A DNA stretch of 62,627 nucleotides, from positions 1 to 62,627 of the forward strand of contig JAFWOH010000027.1 of the NCBI GenBank assembly GCA_017509895.1, written 5' to 3'. Shown here in pieces: positions 33,675 to 40,898 of the stretch; position 1 is the first letter of the stretch; the number at the start of each line of letters is the position of its first letter. The DNA comes from Candidatus Saccharimonadota bacterium (lineage in GTDB: Bacteria > Patescibacteriota > Saccharimonadia > Saccharimonadales > Saccharimonadaceae). The notes beneath the pieces were generated by a model, which saw nothing but the letters and a program-made list of their open reading frames with translations, was not told the DNA's origin and ran no database searches. The translations under genes were made by a program, and so were the position numbers.

Positions 33675-34787
33675 ATGAAAAAGCAGAGGTCTGGTTTTAC
33701 TTTGCTAGAGACGGCGCTTGTCGTTGCTATTGCTACGCTTCTTTTTATGGCCGTCGCTATTGGTTTTGGTGGTCGTATTGCTACTAATCGTTATGATACT
33801 GCCGCCTCGGAGCTCGTTGATTATTTAAGGGATATTTATACGGAAGCTCTTAACACCGAAAATAATCGCACCGGCATCGAGGGCGCACGAAACTTCTGCA
33901 CTCTCTCGAGTGCTTTATCTGGAGACGAAAAACTTTACATTGGCAATTCCTCAGATTATCTTGATGTTTTAGATAGCGGAGATGAAGTAGCCTTCTATCC
34001 CGGTCGCACTAATTGCGCCATTTACGGTAAAATTCTTTTCTTCGGGGTCGGCAATAATAGTGAGGCCTCAAAAAAGGTCCATATCTTTGATATTGTTGGC
34101 GATGTCGCTACCGCCGCTAGACAGACGAAACAAGATTCACCAAAAACCAGTACCGATCTAGAACAACTTAATAATAAAGACCCTATCGCTGGAGAAAAAA
34201 TCTTAGCCGAGCTAGAATATGTCCATGCTGATTTTCGAGCGGCTCTATCGGAAAATCCTAGGAGTGCTACTAGCAACTGTCATATTTCTCCAGCCGCCGG
34301 CTATACAACTTATGATTTTGACTGGGGCACTTTTTCAAAGTCCGCAAATTTTAAAGATGAAAATTTTATTGGCTTTGCTATGATTGTTCGCTCGCCGCTA
34401 TCTGGAGATGTCCATACTCTTTTCTACGAGCGTCCTTCTGGCTCTGAGCCTTGGGATTTTCATTTTGACAGCTCTGACCCGGTAGGAGATGTCAGTTGCG
34501 AAAATTTGACCGGTAGCTCTTATACGAATATCGTCAATGAAAATTCGCCCATTAAACTACTAAGAGACTCTAAAGAGGAAGAGGATTATTACAATATCCC
34601 CATAGATGAAAAGTTTCATACTGGCTTCTGTCTTGCCTCTGATGACGCTTATGTTTCTATCGTTGGTCGCCGTAAATTCATCGAGTTTATTGATGGTGGA
34701 CAAAATGCCTCTGCCGTTAAACTTGAAGAGAGTAATACTAAAAAAGATCCTACGGATCTAGAAAAGGATTATAACCCATGCATTTAA
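33675..34787 (+). CDS. Type IV pseudopilin (GspH/FimT-like)
   Basis: 370 aa. The prepilin leader is very short (MKKQR), followed by SGFTLLETALVVAIATLLFM: the peptidase site G-F, Glu at +5 and a hydrophobic helix. The helix continues through residues ~30-95 (RYDTAASELVDYLRDIYTEA), the alpha-1 region of GspH/FimT pilins. The C-terminal domain is large for a minor pilin and has Cys pairs. It is the first of four overlapping pseudopilin genes. TATAAT (33663-33668) lies six bases before the ATG, so the operon probably starts here as a leaderless mRNA. Confidence 0.85.
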   Translation: MKKQRSGFTLLETALVVAIATLLFMAVAIGFGGRIATNRYDTAASELVDYLRDIYTEALNTENNRTGIEGARNFCTLSSALSGDEKLYIGNSSDYLDVLDSGDEVAFYPGRTNCAIYGKILFFGVGNNSEASKKVHIFDIVGDVATAARQTKQDSPKTSTDLEQLNNKDPIAGEKILAELEYVHADFRAALSENPRSATSNCHISPAAGYTTYDFDWGTFSKSANFKDENFIGFAMIVRSPLSGDVHTLFYERPSGSEPWDFHFDSSDPVGDVSCENLTGSSYTNIVNENSPIKLLRDSKEEEDYYNIPIDEKFHTGFCLASDDAYVSIVGRRKFIEFIDGGQNASAVKLEESNTKKDPTDLEKDYNPCI

Positions 34788-35539
34788 AATCAGAAAAACG
34801 CGGTGACACCCTTATTGAAGTAGTCTTGGCTTTTGCCATGTTCTCTCTCGTCGCCGTCGTCTCCATCGCAGTTATGAACAGTAGCATTTCCGGCGCCGAG
34901 GCTTCCCTAGAGCTCTCTCTCGCCCGCACCGAGATAGATTCTCAGGCAGAAACTCTCCGCTTCGTCCACGAGGCTTTTGCCAATAATAGCGAATATGCTA
35001 ATCTTTGGAACAGGATTACCGAACAAAAAGCTGATCCCGCAAAACTCCCCAAGCTAGATGCTACTAATTGTGATGATTTATATTATGATAATACCGGAAA
35101 TACCATTTATACCGCCAAAGCATTCGTGGTCAATCCGCGCTATGTTGTCAATGGCAATGAGGCAGGTAAGCCTGATTATTATGAAAATACCCTTATTCGG
35201 GCTGTCGAAAATAGCGCCACCACTCCTCCGTTTCGTCCGGCCGTAGTCAACCCTCGGGTTATCTACATCAATGATCAGACCAATCTAGACGGTACGCCAA
35301 AGACTTCCGACGATGTCTTTGCCGAGAGCGATGATGATGATCTCAGCATGGATTATATTCATGTTGGTGCCATCGAAGGGATTTACGACATGGTCTTAGA
35401 AGATTCCGATTCCAGCGCTCCAAAGTCCCGTCACTATGATTTTTATGTCTACACCTGTTGGATGCCGTCCGGGGCGAAGCGCCCGACCACTATTGGCACC
35501 GTCCTTCGCCTCTTTAATCCGGAGTATGTTAGCCTATGA
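34778..35539 (+). CDS. Type IV pseudopilin (PilV/GspI-like)
   Basis: 253 aa. N-terminus MHLKSEKRGDTLIEVVLAFA: a basic leader, Gly at the cleavage site followed by Asp rather than Phe or Met, Glu at +5, then the hydrophobic helix AMFSLVAVVSIAVMNSSI. R-G-D-T-L-I-E-V-V-L is frequent in CPR PilV-like proteins. The rest includes an acidic patch (FAESDDDDLSM) and one C-terminal Cys (YVYTCWMPSG-like region, about residue 228). It overlaps the previous gene by 10 bp and the next by 4 bp. Confidence 0.8.
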   Translation: MHLKSEKRGDTLIEVVLAFAMFSLVAVVSIAVMNSSISGAEASLELSLARTEIDSQAETLRFVHEAFANNSEYANLWNRITEQKADPAKLPKLDATNCDDLYYDNTGNTIYTAKAFVVNPRYVVNGNEAGKPDYYENTLIRAVENSATTPPFRPAVVNPRVIYINDQTNLDGTPKTSDDVFAESDDDDLSMDYIHVGAIEGIYDMVLEDSDSSAPKSRHYDFYVYTCWMPSGAKRPTTIGTVLRLFNPEYVSL

Positions 35540-36345
35540 GACGCCTAAATAATTCAGAAAAATCCGGCTTCACCATCCTTGAGCTTGCCATTGCCATGCT
35601 TTTCATTTCTTTCTTACTTCTCGCCATTGGCTTTGTCTCGGTCCAGCTCGCCGTCATTTATGAAAAGGGAATTACTATCAAGGTCGTCAATAACAATGGT
35701 CGCGAGCTCATTGATGAATTTTCGCGTACCATCTTCCTCAGTCGTTATGATCAAACACTAGATTATAAGTACACCTTCACTCAGAATCGTGACAACATTA
35801 ACATTAGAAATGATGAGAGCAATCGTCAAAATGTCCAGCTTCATGGTGCTTTCTGTACGGGGGCATATAGTTATGTCTGGAATACCGGATACGCACTCAA
35901 TCTGGATGATTCTCCTGAAAATGAGAATAAAAAAGCCATTCTAAAAATGGGCGACGAGACAAAAACAAAATTCCGTCTTGCTCGGGTCAATGATTCTAGG
36001 CGCGCCGTCTGTGCCAATAAGACTAAGGATGATGCTACTCTATCTGGGAATGAATATGATGCCGGTGATCAAGCCTCAAATTATGTTGAACTCCTTTCTG
36101 CCTCTGAGAATGACTTAGTCTTCTATGAATTCATCATGTATCGGCCAGCTGTTTACGAGGCCGCTGGCCATGCACTCTTCGCAGGTAGTTTTCTTCTCGG
36201 TACTATGAAGGGGGACATTGATATTACTACCACTGGTAATTTCTGCGAGGTTTCCCGCCCGGACAGTTTTGCCTCAGATTTTTCCTATTGTGCCATCAAT
36301 AAATTTAATTTCGCCGCTCGCGCGACAGGAGGACTATCGATATGA
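35536..36345 (+). CDS. Type IV pseudopilin (PilW/GspJ-like)
   Basis: 269 aa. SGFTILELAIAMLFISFLLL has the class III signal (G-F, Glu at +5), followed by a long helix that runs to ELIDEFSRTIFLS at about residue 70, the pattern of PilW/GspJ minor pilins. The C-terminal globular part has several Cys (FCTGAYSYVW; AVCANKT; NFCEVSRPD; YCAINKF). It overlaps its neighbours by 4 bp on each side (ATGA type), so the four pseudopilins are likely made in fixed ratio as a tip complex. Confidence 0.82.
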   Translation: MRRLNNSEKSGFTILELAIAMLFISFLLLAIGFVSVQLAVIYEKGITIKVVNNNGRELIDEFSRTIFLSRYDQTLDYKYTFTQNRDNINIRNDESNRQNVQLHGAFCTGAYSYVWNTGYALNLDDSPENENKKAILKMGDETKTKFRLARVNDSRRAVCANKTKDDATLSGNEYDAGDQASNYVELLSASENDLVFYEFIMYRPAVYEAAGHALFAGSFLLGTMKGDIDITTTGNFCEVSRPDSFASDFSYCAINKFNFAARATGGLSI

Positions 36346-37775
36346 TAATAAAGACAAAAAAAGGCATGGCCTCGCTCTATTTAGTAGCCTTTACCACCTT
36401 ACTTCTCGGTATTTTAACCATGAGCTTTGTTCGAGTTATGCTTACCGAGTCAAAGGAAGCCGCGAATAGCGACTTATCCCAATCGGCCTATGATTCCGCT
36501 CTCGCCGGAATCGAGGATGCTAAGACTGCCATCATCATGTATAATGCCTGCCGCGAGACTGGGGCCAGCGGGCTAAGCTTTTCGAGCCGATGCCCCGAAA
36601 TCATCAGTCTGATGCAAGCTAGTTTTGATGCTTTCAAAGCGGGGGGTGACGGTAGCTGTGATACCGTCCCTAGGATTTTAGGGAGAATTGCCGCGAATGA
36701 GACTCCTAAAAATGGCGAAATACCCGTCGGGGCCACCGATTCGGAAGATAATTCAATACTTAATCAGGCTTATACTTGTGTCACTATTGCGAACGATTCC
36801 GAGGATTATCTAACTATTCTTGGCGAGAGCGAATCTTCCCGTACCGTCCCGGTTCGTCTTGAAGGCGATAAATACAAAAATGTCGTAGCCTTTGAAGTAC
36901 AGTGGTACTCTCGGACTAAAGATAATAATGACTCCGCAATCTTTAATGGCACTCGAGATTTCATGCCAAAAAATTCGCTATTGACTAATCTATACGACAA
37001 TGGCAATTACAAACCGTTTGGCAACAAAGAAATTGCCACCGGCTCTCTACCTATCCTCACCATGGAAATCTTACAAACCGATAAAAAATTCCAGATGTAC
37101 GAGTTAGATATTAATAATGAGAATGGTGATGGCACAGACCATGCACTATTGGTGCTATACCCAGACCCTAATGCGAGCAGAGTTAATAATAATGAAGGTG
37201 GTTTTGTCACCACTAGCATCGATACGCAAACTGTTCTTGATGTCTCTAATAAAGACAGTACAAAGCGTGATCAGTCTCCCCAGTCAGTTTACTGCGCCTA
37301 CCCAGATAACAATCGTGACTTTAGCTATAGCGATTATCGTTGCCGTGCCACCATCCAGACACCGCCTACTTATTGGAAGGGGGAAAGAGCTGAGCACACC
37401 TTCATGATTCGGCTCAGTTTGCCATATGGAGCACCAGAGGATACTGATGTCTCCGTCCGGGCCTGCACCGCAGTCTCTATAAATGGCAATTGCACGGCCT
37501 ATGCCGATTGGGTTGGCATCCAATTCATCGTCGATTCCACCGGTCGCGCCAGCACCCTTTATCGCCGTGTCACCGCCCGTGTTAATGCCATCAATGATGT
37601 TTTCATCTATCCAGAATATGCTGTTCAAACCTCCGGAGACAATGCCGCCATCGACAAAAATTTCTGGGTTTCTAGGAACTGTTGGTTCACAGACAGCGAA
37701 GGCAATAGCAAAAATTGCGCTAACAATGGCACCGCCGATACCAATTTCCCCCAAGAAGTCCCTACCACCAACTAA
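36342..37775 (+). CDS. PilX-like pilus assembly protein
   Basis: 477 aa. KKGMASLYLVAFTTLLLGIL: Gly then Met at the probable cleavage site, no Glu at +5, and a long hydrophobic helix, as in PilX/GspK-type proteins. Next comes SQSAYDSALAGIEDAKTAI, the alanine-rich helix in which PilX proteins continue after the membrane segment (the A-x-S-G-x-E-x-A pattern). The lack of Glu5 is typical of the tip subunit that tops the minor pilin complex. The rest is a large Cys-containing domain. No assembly ATPase (PilB/PilT), PilC or PilD gene is in the window. Confidence 0.8.
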   Translation: MIIKTKKGMASLYLVAFTTLLLGILTMSFVRVMLTESKEAANSDLSQSAYDSALAGIEDAKTAIIMYNACRETGASGLSFSSRCPEIISLMQASFDAFKAGGDGSCDTVPRILGRIAANETPKNGEIPVGATDSEDNSILNQAYTCVTIANDSEDYLTILGESESSRTVPVRLEGDKYKNVVAFEVQWYSRTKDNNDSAIFNGTRDFMPKNSLLTNLYDNGNYKPFGNKEIATGSLPILTMEILQTDKKFQMYELDINNENGDGTDHALLVLYPDPNASRVNNNEGGFVTTSIDTQTVLDVSNKDSTKRDQSPQSVYCAYPDNNRDFSYSDYRCRATIQTPPTYWKGERAEHTFMIRLSLPYGAPEDTDVSVRACTAVSINGNCTAYADWVGIQFIVDSTGRASTLYRRVTARVNAINDVFIYPEYAVQTSGDNAAIDKNFWVSRNCWFTDSEGNSKNCANNGTADTNFPQEVPTTN

Positions 37776-37800
37776 CCCTCAAAAATGGGCCTAGACGGTG

Positions 37801-37829
37801 TTGACAAGCCACTATTTTTGGTGTATACT
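37801..37829 (+). promoter_or_regulatory. Consensus promoter of the tRNA-fMet array
   Basis: TTGACA (37801-37806), 17 bases, TATACT (37824-37829). It precedes the partial tRNA copy at 37848 and the intact tRNA-fMet at 37938. Confidence 0.9.
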
Positions 37830-37842
37830 GTCTTAGTATCTT

Positions 37843-37930
37843 AACATCGCGGGGTAGAGCAGTCTGGTAGCTCCCCGTTGTGACGGCTCATGAGCCAACT
37901 AGCGGCTTTGAGTTAGATAGTAGGAACATT
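37843..37930 (+). pseudogene. 5'-half tRNA-fMet-like copy
   Basis: CGCGGGGTAGAGCAGTCTGG onward (37848-37873), with a few bases before it, is identical to the 5' end of the intact initiator tRNA (acceptor strand and D-arm). After that the sequence diverges: a GGCTCATGAGCC palindrome keeps the CTCAT of the anticodon loop, but there is no T-arm or 3' acceptor strand. Confidence 0.7.
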
Positions 37931-37937
37931 AAAACAT

Positions 37938-38014
37938 CGCGGGGTAGAGCAGTCTGGTAGCTCGTTTGGCTCATAACCAAAAGGTCGTTGGTTCAAATCC
38001 AACCCCCGCAACCA
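37938..38014 (+). tRNA. tRNA-fMet (CAT), initiator
   Basis: 77 nt with CCA encoded. Acceptor CGCGGGG against CCCCGCA leaves a C1-A72 mismatch, the hallmark of bacterial initiator tRNA. Anticodon loop CTCATAA; T-arm GTTGG TTCAAAT CCAAC. The anticodon stem is TTTGG/CCAAA, so only two of the three G-C pairs usual in initiators are present (position 29-41 is T-A). Confidence 0.92.
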
Positions 38015-38017
38015 TGG

Positions 38018-38095
38018 ATTTAGCAGTCTGGTAGCTCAGTTGTTTTCAGCTCATGACCAAAAGGGGCCGTAGGCCCAAATCCAACCCCCGCAACC
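38018..38095 (+). pseudogene. 3'-portion tRNA-fMet-like copy
   Basis: GCAGTCTGGTAGCTC (38023-38037) repeats the D-arm, and CAAATCCAACCCCCGCAACC (38076-38095, continuing to CCA) repeats the T-arm and acceptor end. The 5' acceptor strand is missing and the anticodon stem does not pair, although CTCATGA keeps the CAT. It would not fold as a normal tRNA. Confidence 0.7.
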
Positions 38096-38110
38096 ATATA
38101 GATTCAGATT

Positions 38111-38250
38111 CTAGCTGGGTCTACAAATCCCCCCTTTGTAGACCCAGCTAGGAGCTTAATCATAAACAAAATCAAAGCTAGGACATGTGCCTAGCTTTGA
38201 TTTTATGCTAGGTTTCTTTCGTTGGGGCTTTCTTTCCAAAGAAAGCCCCA
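38111..38250. repeat. Three consecutive strong hairpins
   Basis: Hairpin 1: 17 perfect pairs, CTAGCTGGGTCTACAAA (38111-38127) with 38135-38151, loop tcccccc. Hairpin 2 (type B): AAAATCAAAGCTAGG (38168-38182) with 38190-38204, loop acatgtg. Hairpin 3 (type C): TGGGGCTTTCTTT (38223-38235) with 38238-38250. They separate the tRNA array from the convergent oxidoreductase gene. None ends in a T-run. The 37776-38256 gap holds only this and the tRNA array. Confidence 0.85.
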
Positions 38251-38256
38251 CTATAG

Positions 38257-39675
38257 TTAGATCAGTTTTTTCGCCGCGAGCCGAATCAATTCACCCCATT
38301 CTCCATTTATGTGTGGCGTGCTCGCCACCTCCACCACCGAGAGCCCATGCCGGACACACAGCGCCACCTCTTGCAGATTTGCCGCCGCATCGGGCGCCAT
38401 CATCATTGCGCCTAAAATCTTTCCTTGAGAATTAGACAATAGTTTCACAAAGCCAAGCTTAAAATCAGAAGTAATAGCAGCCGAAACCGCTGAAAGCGGG
38501 AGCATCGCCTTATTATATTTAAGGTCTCGCTTCATCAAATCATCCTCGGTCATCCCCACCGTCGCAACCTGCGGATTCGTATCTATCGTCCTCATAAAGC
38601 CATCATAATTTACGGTCGTCTTATTCCTGCCAAGCATATTCGCCGCCGCTACCCCAGCCTCGTAATTCGCGAGTTCCGTCGCGCTATCCCCACCTACCAC
38701 ATCTCCAGCCGCATAAATATTCTTTGCCGTAGTCTGCAAAGTTTTTTCAACATAGATTCCTTTATTATCAAATTTCACCCCGGCATTTTCAAGCCCCAAA
38801 TCTGTGTTTGGCTTTGAGCCTACTGCCGCCACGATGCACTCCACGCGTACAGACTTTTCCTGCCCGTTCCGTGCCAAAGTTACCTTTGAAGAAATCGTAT
38901 CGCCTTGCACAGCCACCGCCCGCGTCTTGGTCAAAATTTTTACGCCCAATTTTTTCTCGAGATATGCCGACATAATCTGTCCCACTTCCTCATCCTCACG
39001 CGGGAGCAATCTCTCAGAAAGCTCGACAATCACGACCTTTACCCCTAGGCTAGCAAAATATTCCGCGAGCTCTACTCCGCTTGGCCCACCCCCAATCACT
39101 AGCATACTCTTAGGCAGCTTTTCCATCCTTAGTGCATTTTCCGGGGTATAATGCTTTGCCTCTGAAAGCCCGGTGATTTCTGAAACTTTTGGTATAGAGC
39201 CAGTCGCAATTAAGAACCTCGCCGCTGTCAAAGTCTTTCCATCCGTTCCGGCCTTTGCCTCCGCTGCTGTCGGGACCGCCGGTAATCGCCTTCGCACCGA
39301 AATCTCATTAGCCGAAACAAAATGTGCTAAGCCAGAGATACAAGTAATCCCTTCCGCCTCTAGCGCCTTCTTGCCAAATTTTTCTCCAGCCCTTGTCACC
39401 GCCCGTAGCTGCACTCTCAGGGCCGTCGGATAATTATAGCGTAAATTCGTAGAAGTAATCCCAAACTTTACCCCCGCCATTGCCTCCGCATAGGTATGCG
39501 CAAAATTCTGCGCCGCATGGTAAGGCACATCGCGATAATTCAAATTCGCCCCGCCGAGCCGCCCCGCCTCAACGATAGCGACCTTCTTTTTTGCTTTTGC
39601 AAGGCTCAGCGCCGCCGTAATCCCGGCTGCGCCACCTCCGATAATTATTGTGTCATAATCAAAACTTTTTCCCAT
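38257..39675 (-). CDS. FAD/NAD(P)-dependent oxidoreductase lacking the redox disulfide
   Basis: 472 aa. FAD motif GGGAAGITAALSLAKA (about residues 12-27), NAD(P) motif VIGGGPSGVELAEYFASLGV (about 190-209), second FAD site IYAAGDVVGG and a dimerisation domain, giving the length and order of dihydrolipoamide dehydrogenase and mercuric reductase. The redox site, normally GGTCLNVGCIPSK, reads GGANLNYRDVPYHAAQN: both cysteines are gone. The C-terminal HPT...E region survives in part (PHINGEWGELI). It therefore probably does not reduce disulfides and may be an NAD(P)H oxidase or quinone-type reductase. No lipoamide complex genes are nearby. TAATAT lies six bases before the ATG on the minus strand. 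Confidence 0.85.
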   Translation of the reverse strand: MGKSFDYDTIIIGGGAAGITAALSLAKAKKKVAIVEAGRLGGANLNYRDVPYHAAQNFAHTYAEAMAGVKFGITSTNLRYNYPTALRVQLRAVTRAGEKFGKKALEAEGITCISGLAHFVSANEISVRRRLPAVPTAAEAKAGTDGKTLTAARFLIATGSIPKVSEITGLSEAKHYTPENALRMEKLPKSMLVIGGGPSGVELAEYFASLGVKVVIVELSERLLPREDEEVGQIMSAYLEKKLGVKILTKTRAVAVQGDTISSKVTLARNGQEKSVRVECIVAAVGSKPNTDLGLENAGVKFDNKGIYVEKTLQTTAKNIYAAGDVVGGDSATELANYEAGVAAANMLGRNKTTVNYDGFMRTIDTNPQVATVGMTEDDLMKRDLKYNKAMLPLSAVSAAITSDFKLGFVKLLSNSQGKILGAMMMAPDAAANLQEVALCVRHGLSVVEVASTPHINGEWGELIRLAAKKLI

Positions 39676-39679
39676 ATCT

Positions 39680-40009
39680 TTATATTATTGTATCACGATT
39701 TTTATAAATATAGGCCAAATCTTTGTCATATTTTTCGAGTTTTTTACTCGCCACTCGCGTAATATCCTCCTCCGTAATAAAGGCCCTCTTGTTTGCCCAA
39801 TCTTCTACTTCGTCCGCCACTTCTTCGGCGATTATCATCGCCGAGCCCATGTGTCGGCCGAGGACTTTCGCCTCAAACATAATTTCATCAACTAGCTTCT
39901 TCCTCGAAAACTTTACTTTCTTTCCTCCTTTCCGCATTTGCTTTTCGGTCGCCTGTTTTTTGGCCTCCGCCCGCCGATAAGCTGTTTTTACTTTCTCTTT
40001 TATCTTCAT
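39680..40009 (-). CDS. ATP-cone-like small protein
   Basis: 109 aa. A basic N-terminus (KEKVKTAYRRAEAKKQATEK) is followed by FSRKKLVDEIMFEA, then AMIIAEEVADEVEDWA, then ITEEDITRVASKKLEKYDKD and LAYIYKNRD. The order (basic strand, helix, helix, then T-x-E-x-I-x-x-x-V-x-x-x-L and A-Y-x-x-Y) matches the second part of the ATP-cone domain found in ribonucleotide reductase and NrdR; the first beta-hairpin is not obvious. As a stand-alone domain it might sense nucleotides. Its ATG overlaps the TGA of the upstream membrane protein, so the two are translationally coupled. The call is tentative. Confidence 0.5.
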   Translation of the reverse strand: MKIKEKVKTAYRRAEAKKQATEKQMRKGGKKVKFSRKKLVDEIMFEAKVLGRHMGSAMIIAEEVADEVEDWANKRAFITEEDITRVASKKLEKYDKDLAYIYKNRDTII

Positions 40010-40710
40010 CAGTTCACATTCCCTAATATCTTAAAGGCAATTAAAAACACCGCAATCGCTACATAACAGATTCCTACAAAGATTCTAAAGAAGGTCTTAT
40101 TTTTTACTCGCCACCTCTGTATCTCCGCCAAACTGCTCCCGCTTTTGATAAGCAGTTTCATTATGATTAAAGGCATAACCGTAATTAAAGCATATCCCAC
40201 TATTGCTAAAATTATTACCGCTTGTGGTAAGTTTAACAGGGAATTCGCCGCAATCACGATTAAAATTATTGAAAATGGTAGCTCGCCTAGCACCGCCATC
40301 ATTCCGATAGCCATCCCCTCCGCCGCACTATCGGCCTTGCCTGCTCGCTTCTTAAAATACTTCGCCATCCAATTTGGTATCCAGAGCATCGTGTTTTTAC
40401 CACTTCTAAAATACAGGCCAAAGACGATCACCGCCCCCGCTAGCGCCACCCCGGCTACCACCGGCAACTGTTCCAGCGTAAATGGCTGGCTATTAATCAA
40501 TAAAATTATCAGCATTACCGTCGAAACCAAAAGTAGCGAAAGTAGAAACGCACCGGTAATAAAGCCTCTTGTGACTTGGCGCGTCGTTTTACGGACTCTC
40601 CGACCCAGACTTTCGTTATAAAGCAAAAGCAGCGTTCCCGCACCGAGTTGCAAACCAGAGTTTGCCACCGCGGCCAATATGATTAGTGCTACATCCACCA
40701 AATTTTCCAT
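40009..40710 (-). CDS. Polytopic membrane protein, family unknown
   Basis: 233 aa from ATG 40710. Minus-strand TATAAT (40718-40723) is seven bases before this ATG, whereas the first in-frame ATG (40758) lies upstream of the promoter. Six hydrophobic segments: residues about 4-28, 50-72, 80-100, 130-155, 160-185 and 205-228. They are separated by basic loops (ESLGRRVRKTTRQVTR; WMAKYFKKRAG). It is somewhat reminiscent of small LysE/CadD-type transporters, but no signature is clear. The ATP-cone-like gene is coupled to it. Confidence 0.6.
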   Translation of the reverse strand: MENLVDVALIILAAVANSGLQLGAGTLLLLYNESLGRRVRKTTRQVTRGFITGAFLLSLLLVSTVMLIILLINSQPFTLEQLPVVAGVALAGAVIVFGLYFRSGKNTMLWIPNWMAKYFKKRAGKADSAAEGMAIGMMAVLGELPFSIILIVIAANSLLNLPQAVIILAIVGYALITVMPLIIMKLLIKSGSSLAEIQRWRVKNKTFFRIFVGICYVAIAVFLIAFKILGNVN

Positions 40711-40797
40711 TACTTTAATTATAACATAAGAGGAATAAAATATCTCAAAATCACTCACCTCTGTTATGACACTCTAAACACAAGCGGTACAAAAAAC

Positions 40798-40892
40798 ATT
40801 ATTTACAACATCAAAACCTCTGTTAAAAATTACAATCAAACACTTTTCAAAAAAGGTTATGATTGTAAGTTTTTTCAAAATCGTCATATCAT
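40798..40892 (+). promoter_or_regulatory. Upstream block shared with 61896-61985
   Basis: Starts with ATTATTTACAACAT, identical to 61896-61909, then ACCTCTGT, TTTTCA, AAGGTTATG and TTGTA, with TTTTTTC in the same order as at 61896. It ends at the TATCAT box (40887-40892), six bases before the 40899 start. Probably a regulator site or UP-like region common to the surface gene here and the RNA at 61994. Confidence 0.6.
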
Positions 40893-40898
40893 AATGTC

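Noticed and set aside
37843-38095. CRISPR array
   Set aside because: The repeats are tRNA-derived and of unequal length, and there are no regular spacers or cas genes. No CRISPR array was seen elsewhere in the window.
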